In this document: piece by piece, positions 55,301 through 64,000 of the stretch
Position numbering within the stretch: position 1 is the stretch's first letter
Layout: the number at the start of each line of letters is the position of its first letter
From: Spirometra erinaceieuropaei
Lineage: Eukaryota > Platyhelminthes > Cestoda > Diphyllobothriidea > Diphyllobothriidae
Direction: 5' to 3'
Assembly (NCBI GenBank): GCA_902702965.1
Contig: CACRXP010000144.1
Span: forward strand, 843,119-907,118
Length of the DNA stretch: 64,000 bases
The notes under the pieces: model-generated
Told to the model about the DNA's origin: nothing
Databases searched by the model: none
The model's input: only the letters and a program-made list of their open reading frames with translations
Program-made: the position numbers and the translations under genes

Positions 55301-56690
55301 GTCCTCTTGCTCTCCCCGCAGGCGCTGTATATGAGGCAGGTGATGGAGGACATAAAACGGCGTCGTCCCATGCCAGAGATAGGCGCAAAAATGGCAAGGG
55401 AAAATTAGCTGTCTGGGATATCATTGATCGAGTTTATCAAAATAATACTTTATTACTAGCATACAATCAAATTTTGGTCTGAATGTAGGACGCCATGGTG
55501 CAAAAACCTAACATTATTCCCACACATAAAACTGGCGACCAAACAAACTGGTGTATATTCAGTCATAGTATGGCTTCCTTTCAGTTGACACCTAGATTAA
55601 CGGTGCATTTCGGACTTTAATATTCCAGTAATTACAAAGACTTCTGAGGCTTCACTAGAAAACTGCGTATGAGCGTCTTCTGGTAAATAAAGTGAAACTC
55701 TCCTAGGTCGCTATAAATCGTTAACTATAAGACTAATTTTCGAGTGACCGGTAAGGAAGCTTTGGTGGAATCTTAACTTTTGGAGTATTTCGACGTTTAC
55801 ATAGAATTGGCCCTCATATTTTGGCATTGAGATACAATTGCTTTTAGCCTAATCTTTACAAGACTGCCTGTGAGGACTTTAGACTGAACCTCTAGACGGG
55901 GCGAACATGCCCCGCAAATTGCTCAATGAACGCCATTTTGTCACACTTGCAAATCCCCCTCACGTAATCGGCATGCGTTTTCTTCACTGGTCATGACATA
56001 AATTCGTCCATAGGCCTGGCGCCTTCCTTTTGTCTGGAATTTGAAGTAGAGACGCATTTTCTCTTCTGATGCCTCAGTAACTGCTTGAGTTTTGGAGGCG
56101 TTAACAGGAGGATTCGGTCTTCTGCGACACTGACAGGTTCCAAATACTATTCGCGTGCATTCCAGACGTTCCTAGTCGTCAGAAGCCTTCTTCGCAGGGA
56201 GCCCGAAATTCCAAGAGCGGGATTATTCGTCTCTAGTAGTAAATAGAAGTTAGTAAATTTGCCTATTAAAGTATTAAAAGTGGAATGAGCTATCTTGCGG
56301 TACTTGCGCCAAATAAGATTAAACTTATAACCGCACTGAACATAGATTCCAGGTTTTGGTTAATTAATGGTTAATCACCAGCGTAATGCAAAGGGAATGT
56401 TGAGAAAATACCCCAGCTAGTAGCCAAAATCTTGCCATAATAGTGCCTTATGGTAATTGGCACCTTAACACAAAATAAGTTAGTCCGCCCACTGTGTAAG
56501 CAAAATGGCGCCCAAGCGGCTATGTCAACCTCCTCCCGTGAGTTCGCTCCTAAAAATAACTTTAAGAACACAAATAGTGGGCTTAACTTGGAACTTCTAA
56601 GGGATGAGTATTCCATCGTCTTTCCTAATAAAAAAATTCCCCAATTTCGGCATCTAAAGGCGGTTGTACATGCATTTGCAGTCAGCGACA
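55301..56690. other. Spacer, nothing recognised
   Basis: Open frames on opposite strands at 56371-56740 overlap one another and have no motif. Confidence 0.4.
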
Positions 56691-57185
56691 TATCTCATGA
56701 AACGTTAGTCGAAACTATGAAGGACTCTATCGATTTGTAAGGATTGCCTAAGTGGGGTTGTATGTTGACCATCTTGTGGCCTAACCCCGTAATATATCAG
56801 ACATGTCGGAATGGTTTTGGAATGCAAAATTATTCAGGGGTTAAAGCCTTTGTAAAACACCAGCCACATCATTTTTTCTAGAATATATTTCTAACGCGAC
56901 ATTATTTGCTACCGAATGAGTACAAGGGGTAGTGTTTTTAGAGGTTTTCTGTAAAATACATTTGAATTTACAAGGGCTGTAAAAATAAATAGTGAAAATG
57001 CATAGTGCTTAAGTAATCATTTTAACCGACTGTGATTGCCCCTGATGGTCGAAAACAAAGGCCAGCACCCTGGCCTGTCTGAAATATTATAGGACTACGT
57101 CGCAAAATAATCAATAGTAAACTTAACTTGTCCCTCCTTATTGAAAACCAATTTCAGAATTTCAGTTGATATTTAACGAGACCGG
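56690..57185. mobile_element. Foldback element copy 9 (short, diverged)
   Basis: The left arm (ATATCTCATGAAACGTTAGT, AAGGATTGCCTAAGTGGGGT) and the right arm (GTCCCTCCTTATTGAAAACC, TTTCAGTTGATATTTAACGAG) match the inverted arms of the copy at 35297-36249. Interior blocks (GAATGAGTACAAGG, TTTACAAGGGCTGTAAAAAT) match the family's right-hand interior. Much of the left arm is missing. Confidence 0.6.
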
Positions 57186-58335
57186 TTAGTGACTGTATAC
57201 GACTGGCTGAAACTGATTTCAGAGTATACGAGGGAGCGACCGACTTTCCGAAGTCATTTAATACTTAACCCCCTTGCCCCTACATCAGATGGTAAGTGTG
57301 TGGTGAACATGAGTGAGTAAATTAAATTGTCTGGACTTCAATGTGGTATGGGAAACTGCAGGTTGTTTTTATGCTATACAAGTTCGCCTTAACTGACCCA
57401 AAACGGTTTTCATGGTTAAGAGGAGGTTCATTCCATTTTATCATATGCAATGTAATTTAACCGATCATCGTTCATAGGCATATTAAGATGGTAAAAATCT
57501 TTTTAGTTGTCTGCCTCAAAAACTTTTTTCATCGATCGTAAAATTACCTAGGGTTTGAGAAGAACTGAACATTGTTTTCAATGCAAATCTCAGTCAACGA
57601 AAACATTCTGCGGACGCTTAAGCTAGTGATATTCCGAGAGACCAGAGCCAAAAAATTATGATGGTCAGAGTACTTTTCTAAGTCATTTTTTACAAGTACA
57701 TCCTATGTGAATTTTTCGGCGTGCCTTTCTTTGCGCTTAATATGAGCGTCGCTATTTAAAGCGTCTAATGATCAAAGAAAAGGCTGGCACAACACACCAG
57801 CGGTAGAGCTCTGCTGGTTGGTTCCAAATAATTCTTTATGACGCAAGTGTGAAAAACTCGGCGACTCGGTTAGTTGGCTGATGAATACCTATCGATTCAG
57901 AATTTATGGCGCCTTGTGCATCTTACCAGAGACTTGTAAGGATCTTTTCCGAATGAAGGCTTCAGTTTACGTCCCGGGCCAGTCGGCCACCACGACAAAG
58001 CAAATCGGCGATGACGATGCTTAGCATAATAAGAGAGGATTTATTTCTCATCATTATTGATATCCTTGTTCAAAAATGGATCATGAGTACACGGTGTTAA
58101 ACGAAGCTCACATTAGCTGGCATGCTGTCGACATTTCCTCCAAAAGAAGTCGCGCAGTCAGAATTTCTAGGCATTGAAACATTGTTCTTCCGTAATAAAT
58201 TTGCACAAGGCAGCTGCGGCTAAATTTGCAGAATTTAGTGATGTCATGGAATTTTGCGAACTATTTTCAAACTGCATATGGTCACGGCATATCAATAGGA
58301 CGAATTGTTCATTCGGAAAACGGCTAAAGGGATTT
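57186..58335. other. Spacer, nothing recognised
   Basis: No feature supported. Confidence 0.4.
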
Positions 58336-58339
58336 AACC

Positions 58340-58580
58340 TCATAGGCAAGTGCAAATGAAGAATGTTGGTCTGACATGCCGGTGGATATGTTGTGATGGG
58401 GAGGGGAGAGAAATTTGCTTAACTGATCTACTGATTATCTTATTTTTGCCCTCAGCTTTCATTTCAGAATCTGTGGAGTCAGTTGACCCAATTGCCACGC
58501 GCACTTGCGTGCGCCCAATGCATTTGTATCCGAAACTACATCTAACCTCATAAATACACCTGGATGGAGCGTGCACAGAC
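58340..58580 (-). pseudogene. Second-lineage PLE, GIY-YIG fragment
   Basis: The minus strand reads APSRCIYEVRCSFGYKCIGR then TQ, the GIY-YIG core (CIYEvxC...YxGRTxR). A stretch with NKIISRSVKQ follows, which lines up with NKIPRSSIKKHLLDSGH of the copy at 61084-61536. About 70 codons survive. It is in opposite orientation to the RT fragment that begins at 58660, so the two are separate insertions. Confidence 0.65.
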
Positions 58581-58659
58581 AGAAGGTTTTACTCGATTCG
58601 ACATAGAATAGGGCCACGCAGCTTACGAGACACAACTGAATTCGTCGATTCTGTGAGAC

Positions 58660-59800
58660 ATGCAACTCCTAATGGGAAGACGATTCGGTCCCTAGACGTC
58701 TCGTCCTTGCTTACAAACATTCCTTCTACGGAAACAATATAGTTTTAGGTGGCAAGATTGTAAGGCTGGATTTCAAAATCGGAATGGCGATCAGAGTGTC
58801 CAATTCAGATTCAACGGTAACTTTTGCGGCCTGATCGACGGCGTAGAGATGGGATTACTCTTTTGACCTCTACCTCCGTCGAATTATAAGGAACCTTTAT
58901 CTCTATGCTGGATAGGTTGATGCGATTTTCGAAATAGTGGATGAAAGGATTGATTTGAATGTCCTCCAGTGAATCAGGCTCATCCAATGTTAACCTTCAA
59001 CTTGAAAAAAAAGAGTCGAGACTGTCTCCCCTTTCTGAACGTCCTGTCTAATCGAATGCCGGATGAAACAGTTAGTAGAAATGTAATTCACAAGCCAGAA
59101 ACGAAGTCTTGTCCTCTGTCTCACAAACCGATCTAGGAGAATATGCACTTCTGATAGGTTCGAAAATGAACTCCCAACTATATAAAACACTATGAGAAAA
59201 AAATGGCTATCCCGGAAACTTCAGCAGCAAATATGTGGAAGAACTCTGTCCAAAATCTTTTGTGACAGCGGCAGAGAGGAAGGAACTATTTCTTGCAATG
59301 CCCTTTCGAGGGCACCCCATGAGCGAAATCCTACATCGCTGCCTAAATGCCGCAATAGTTCAGACGTACCCAGTCGCTAAGACAAGACTGGTTTTTCACA
59401 AGTATCCCGCCCTTTCGCCTTGAATTTAAGGACAGACTGCTTGTGAAGACCTCTTTAATGTGCATCTACGCCTTAACTTGCTGTTGTGGGACAGGTTATA
59501 TTGGTCGAACAACTAGGCGTCTATCCAAGCGGATGCGAGAGTGCGATCCGGCGTGGCTAAATCAAAGTGGAGAAAAGTTCAACTTTGGCGCAATTATGGC
59601 CCGCCTAGTTGACAGCGGCCACCGGGTAGACGTCAACGAAGCAGTTCAAGTCATTTACAAAGTGCCGGCGAGACAGTCCAAGTTCCTGCGTCAGCGAACA
59701 CTTGCGACAGCAAAAGTAGTGGCCATAAGATTAGTCAACCCAAACTTTTGTTCGCATAAAGCTTTTGTACGGGCGCTAAGGCTCACCTGAGCAAAGACAA
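58660..59800 (+). pseudogene. Second-lineage PLE remnant (RT palm + GIY-YIG)
   Basis: SLDVSSLLTNIPSTETI (58689-58740) is RT motif A. VQFRFNGNFCGLIDGVEMGL at about 58800 is the segment leading to motif B. The rest of the palm, including YVDD, is decayed. From 59443 a clean 115-codon frame encodes the nuclease: MCIYALTCCCGTGYIGRTTR then RLSKRMREC, DSGHRVDVNEAVQVIYKVPA, and a C-terminal stretch ending RALRLT with TGA. The GIY-YIG core (CIYALTC...GYIGRT) is better kept than in any sister copy of this lineage here. It differs from the first PLE lineage, which has a YVGxTGRxL core and CX2C spacing. Confidence 0.78.
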
Positions 59801-61083
59801 ACTAAGCATACGTGTTGATACCCACAGCTACTGGTCAGAAAACTCTCCCTTACCCTCCTTAAGAACCTGACAACATTAGCATTTGGCCTCTAATTTCCGA
59901 AACCCCCTAAATCCTCTCCCCTACTGACCTTATTGGCTGTTTACTTTGGCTATTCTGCCCTCCCTTATATTAATGTACAGTCCTGCTGATGGATAATCGA
60001 AGGCCTACCTTTGCCGGACTTGGCTCCTTGAATGTTCATCTGGGTATCGTCGCTGAACTAATCGGAATAGCCATGGTGATGCTTACGAAAAACAAACGTG
60101 AACGTCCGCTAAGTTTTGCATCAATGTCTTCGTTCGGTCACGTTTGACACATAACCCAACCTTTTTAACACGGATATTTCTGAAGTATTCTTTAATCCGG
60201 GATGACTATATTTACTGATGGTTACCTTCGGACGCCCACTTCATGGAAGACAGTCTTTCACGCGACTGCCCTATTCATCAATCTATTTAAGGAACATATT
60301 CTAATGATTCTGTCGAGCAGGCGCAAAATTAAGTTTTGTTTCGTCTGGATCGGAATGAATTTGACAAAGTGCAGATACCATCCATTCCAAGTGGCTTTTA
60401 CCTAGACGGATCCATTAAGAAATCCGTCAGCAAGAGTTGGGTTTACGCCTGGGGTCATTTTCTGGGGGGAGCGATTGTGTTGAGGAAAAGAGCCGAACAT
60501 CCAGAACTTTGTGGTATCACAAATTCCGATCCTCCATACCATCCCCAGTTAAAAGGGGACACTATTTTTTCACCATTTAATGATAGTAATAAATACATTT
60601 AGTGCCCATTTGGATTACACTCCTCCGATGAATACCTTATAGCTTCTGGACCAACCTAAGGCAGCAGCCATCGAGTGGTATTTTCGTTCCTTTCTCTGGA
60701 ACCTACCAATAAATATCGGCAGTCATTTACTTTTAGGACAATTGTTCCCTGAAGTAAGTGACACCGGGCGTAAACCATACCCTTACTAAACCGTTTGCCT
60801 ACCCCTGTACACAAACGTCCACGAAAGGCAATGAGTCACTCTTCTCACGCTGAAGCAAGCAATCAGGGCAGGATTTATTGACACCAAAAAAATTTGCGAC
60901 GACTCGTCAGCTGCGCCCTGTCGCTTTATAACATAGGTAACGTGTGGGAAGAATACAGCAGATTTGAATTCGTACCGAAAATCAATGCAGAAACAACAAG
61001 GTCATGGTTTCGGAAAAGCTGGCTAATCGGTAGTTAGTTATTCAAACATCGTATGGGAAGAATAGTGAAAGAATCGGGGGGCG
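59801..61083. other. Spacer, nothing recognised
   Basis: Two overlapping frames at 60202-60602 have no recognisable motif. Nothing else supported. Confidence 0.4.
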
Positions 61084-62520
61084 TCAATGAGCAAAAAAGA
61101 GAGGGGAAGTGAAAATCATGGAGTTAGAGGTTATCATGGTAATTTTAGGCTTACAACGTGTTCCAACTCTTTGCAACGATCTGATTTGACTCGCCGTATA
61201 TAGGCCGCCTCTAACAACGCAATGTCCGAGTTGTTTGTGCCCGAACAAGTACTCCGAAGGAAGTTTTGGGTCGACGGAGTGACCACTGTCAAGCAGGTGT
61301 TTCTTAATGGAGGAACGCGGGATTTTATTTTCCTGCTTTAGGAGCGATCTGGGCAGGTGCGCAATAGGCCTGGCTGTCAAATGCCTTTGTGTTCGCCCAC
61401 TGTACTTGCATCCGCAAGTGCATGTGAATTCATAAACACAAACTGGCATTGGCGTGCATTGGCAAGGCATCCTTCGTCCCTGGAATCGGAAGGGGCCTGC
61501 ATAATACGAGTTCGGCTGCATTCTATGTCCTTTCAATGGTGGAACGCAGCCGTCGTTTGATAGTATTTAAAATATTGTCGTCCTTAAAGGGCAAATATAT
61601 TAAAACGCGCTTCTTCGGAACTCAATGTTCTGTCAATTTTGGCCGTGTAGAGTTGCTGTACTTGTGGATGAAACGTCCAGGATGTCCTCGCATAAACAGA
61701 GCTTTCCTGAGGCGTGCAAGTTCTGCATTCAGTTTGTCATTTAGCAAATATTCCTAGCCCTTTGGAACAGAGTGTATACCAAGTTAAGTTTCCACTGTAT
61801 GGGTAGAAAAATCAAAAATGCAAGTTATGTCCCTCCAAGTATTCTTGTAAAAAACGGAACGCCTTATGGAACCATCTTCCTGTCTAAACATAAGAAAGTC
61901 CAGAAAAGATTGTCGATTGACTTGTTCCTTCTTCATTGCACAATTGATCCTTGGACGTAGCTTATTCATAATAGGAAGCAATTCTTCAGCCTCCATAATG
62001 TCTTCAACAATAGCGAAAACATCATCGACGTATCCTTTGTGGAGTGGCAGCATATTCAACTTCGCGGACACTTTTTCTTCTAGATGACCCCTAAAGATGT
62101 CAGCAAAGGTAGGGTCGGGAGGACTTCCCATCGCCACTACGTCAACTTGACTATATAATTGACTGTTAAAAAGAAATTGTATGCTCTTTGTGCACAATTT
62201 CAATGCCTCTCATAGTGTTTCAGGTGGCAGACGAGTTTCAGATGCATGGGTACATATGATGTCTATTGTTTCAAGCTCTTCTCATGATAAATCGTAAAGT
62301 TAGTATTTGCATATGCCTTTTCATAGTCTTGAGTAACGATTCGCCGTTCATTCGTGCTATTGACTATAAAAAAATGTCGTTCACGTGCCATCTCTAAAAA
62401 GTGACTCGCTGTAAGTTTTGGGTTAGTTTTCGCTTGGGGCTTGACATGAAAATTTTTTGCTAGGACCGACTCCAATGGACTATCCATATTTATATCGTTG
62501 CTCTGTCTATCCAAATCCCC
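61084..62520 (-). pseudogene. Second-lineage PLE, RT + GIY-YIG (minus strand)
   Basis: Reading the minus strand from about 62310: NFTIYHEELETIDIICTHAS (a damaged motif A neighbourhood, SLFTNIPxEETIxIIC), a TGA, then KSIQFLFNSQLYSQVDVVAM followed by GSPPDPTFADIF (motif B). HKGYVDDVFAIVED is next (motif C, YVDD at 62021-62032), then QSFLDFLMFRQEDGSIRRSV. The frame breaks near 61784. It is followed at 61084-61536 by the GIY-YIG nuclease (VCVYEFTCTCGCKYSGRTQR, SIKKHLLDSGHSVD, LFGHKQLG). The motif B glycine-leucine normally found after GSP is changed to PD, and Ile is lost from YIG (YSG). Probably inactive. Confidence 0.82.
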
Positions 62521-63165
62521 ACCGAAGAAGAGCTGTTCAATCTTGCTTCATGATCGCAGTAGTCGCCGAAGTTAACGTAGCACCAAGCATTTTTCAGTAG
62601 CGTGCTCACAACTCATGTAAGTGGCTTCATGCAGCGACACGTTTGTGAACAGGCTCTGGTTGGCAACGACACCGTTTAAATCCCTCTCAATTAGCATGCG
62701 GCAGTTACGTAGCTAACAGCAACTAACTTTGGCAATCGCACCAGGTTCTTTTAGATTTGGACTTTTGGATGACCATTTTTTTCGCTCATTTAGCAGAAAA
62801 CCACTTTCTCCAGTTTTATTCAGTCAAAATTCCAAAACTGTGGGTGCAGCTAAGCTTCTGATACTGCACATATATTAAACTTAGGGCGAATCCGGTGAAA
62901 TAAGACCTCTCTAATATGCTCTCCAGTTGACTCGACTATGATGTGGATTTTTCTAGAAAAGTAAGAATAAAATTCAAAAAAACCTAAGGGAATCTAGAAT
63001 ATAGTTTAATGGAATTTCTAAGCAATATAAACGAACAATGCCTGATTAATTCTGGTTTGGTGCCTCCAAATCGAAAATTAGAAAGAATGGTCTTCCGAAA
63101 ATGAAACTGCCAGGCCTGTACAGCTACGTTGGTTTTTAGTGCCTACTATACGACACACCTCTACA
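62521..63165. other. Spacer, nothing recognised
   Basis: No feature supported before the CACTA-type tip at 63166. Confidence 0.4.
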
Positions 63166-64000
63166 CACTACAGTAGGTGTGTTAATTCATGAAATGTCAA
63201 CCGAAATTCCGAAATGCGTTTTCGTTTCGAAAAGATTAATTTTGTAGAGTTGTAAAACTAGTCAGCCCGCAATAAAATTCTATAACATTTCAGCTACCTG
63301 AGGATGCTGACTTTCGAACGAACTTCCCTCCGACTGCATGTAAAAACTGCACTTTGCAAAAATGACTACTTAATTAACATGCATTTTCCTCATTTATTTT
63401 CGATTAACGTAAAAGCCCAATTATATTTCATGGAAAACAAGCATAAAAATATTCACGCTTTCATTTGTTCAGCAGATAACTACGACTTTGTTTATTTTTA
63501 CATTTGAATGACGGACATAATTCGGTTTTAAAAACGTTTTTAATTGTGGGACGTTTTAATACCGTGAAATGGCCGTTCATAAAACGTCATGCCTCTGCAT
63601 TTATCAATGTGGCTTTTAAAGTTAACAATGTGGGTCAAATCCACTGCTAGATTTTATGAAACCTATGCGGTCCCCTTTATTACCGTAAAGAAATGTGTGG
63701 TTTTCCGTACGCGGAAAATATATGGCTTGTAGTTTGGAAACCCCGAATTCAAGTGTAACGGCACAGCGGGTTTAAAATTATTTGGGAATTGGAAAAGGTT
63801 TTCTGAAACCGAATTATACCCTTCCTTCGAGTATTAGATGGGATGCAGATGTAATTTTCTGCCGAATGACCAAATGAGTGAAGGTTTAAATGCATGTTTT
63901 CCATGAACTTTAATTGGAAGTCAATGAGAAAAGTTAATATTACTTACGTAGTCATTTTTTACACAGTTTTTGTTTTCCATGCAGCCGGAGGGAAATTCAT
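63166..64000. mobile_element. Foldback element copy 10, runs off window
   Basis: Left tip CACTACAGTAGGTGTGTTAA (63166), the clearest left end in the window. The arm contains GAAATGCGTTTTCGTTTCGA, AAAGATTAATT, TGAGGATGCTGACTTTCGAA and GCATAAAAATATTCA. The middle includes TCCGTACGCGGAAAATATAT and the AAAATTATTTGGGAATTGG block. The right arm starts near 63790, and the window ends inside it. Confidence 0.85.

Overview
The window looks like a repeat-dense invertebrate nuclear genome, most likely a flatworm and probably a diphyllobothriid-type tapeworm. This is inference. It rests on long AT-rich stretches, one spliced gene with a large intron, many Penelope-like elements (PLEs), and an endonuclease/reverse-transcriptase LINE whose protein carries C-terminal zinc fingers, of a kind I associate with cestode assemblies. 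I see no bacterial operons, CRISPR arrays, rRNA genes or independent tRNA genes.

Only one host gene can be supported. It is a minus-strand family-31 type glycosyltransferase (beta-1,3-galactosyltransferase-like) of two coding exons, at 30515-30946 and 21298-22209. An intron of about 8.3 kb, packed with transposon debris, separates them. The two exons join in phase and predict a 447-residue type II Golgi protein with a DDD metal-binding motif. Everything else that can be recognised is mobile DNA.

Layout: 1-1340 is the 3' half of a PLE with reverse transcriptase and GIY-YIG nuclease (minus). 1341-12500 holds dispersed copies of an unclassified repeat (R1), tRNA-like SINE pieces in an inverted pair near 9.05 kb, a CR1-like LINE C-terminus at 8.2-8.45 kb, and a PLE 3' end at 10.2-10.9 kb. 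12518-12759 is a short PLE terminus with a hammerhead-like motif and a perfect 12-bp target duplication. 12890-19145 holds LINE UTR-like repeat units and a nearly complete but broken LINE (copy 1). 21298-30946 is the glycosyltransferase gene. Its intron holds a complete SINE with a 12-bp target duplication, three foldback elements and a decayed second-lineage PLE. 31225-32370 is a PLE remnant with inverted ends, followed by a 343-bp tandem duplication. 35297-39790 is a cluster of foldback elements with very long terminal inverted repeats, one nested in another, and a CR1-like LINE tail. 39975-48965 holds a LINE endonuclease fragment, LINE copy 2 with a zinc-finger array, and tandem 3' units full of microsatellites. 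51006-54282 is a foldback element interrupted by a near-complete PLE, with a 13-bp target duplication, inverted termini and hammerhead-like motifs at both ends. 56.7-64.0 kb holds further foldback copies and three second-lineage PLE remnants.

The most interesting material is the structural biology of the mobile elements. Points of note are hammerhead-like self-cleaving motifs at PLE termini, a foldback family with arms of roughly 370 bp and CACTA-like tips, a SINE with hairpins in its head, and two LINE copies that share the same in-frame stop codons. No intact autonomous element is visible. Coordinates of repeat edges are by-eye estimates unless a target-site duplication fixes them.
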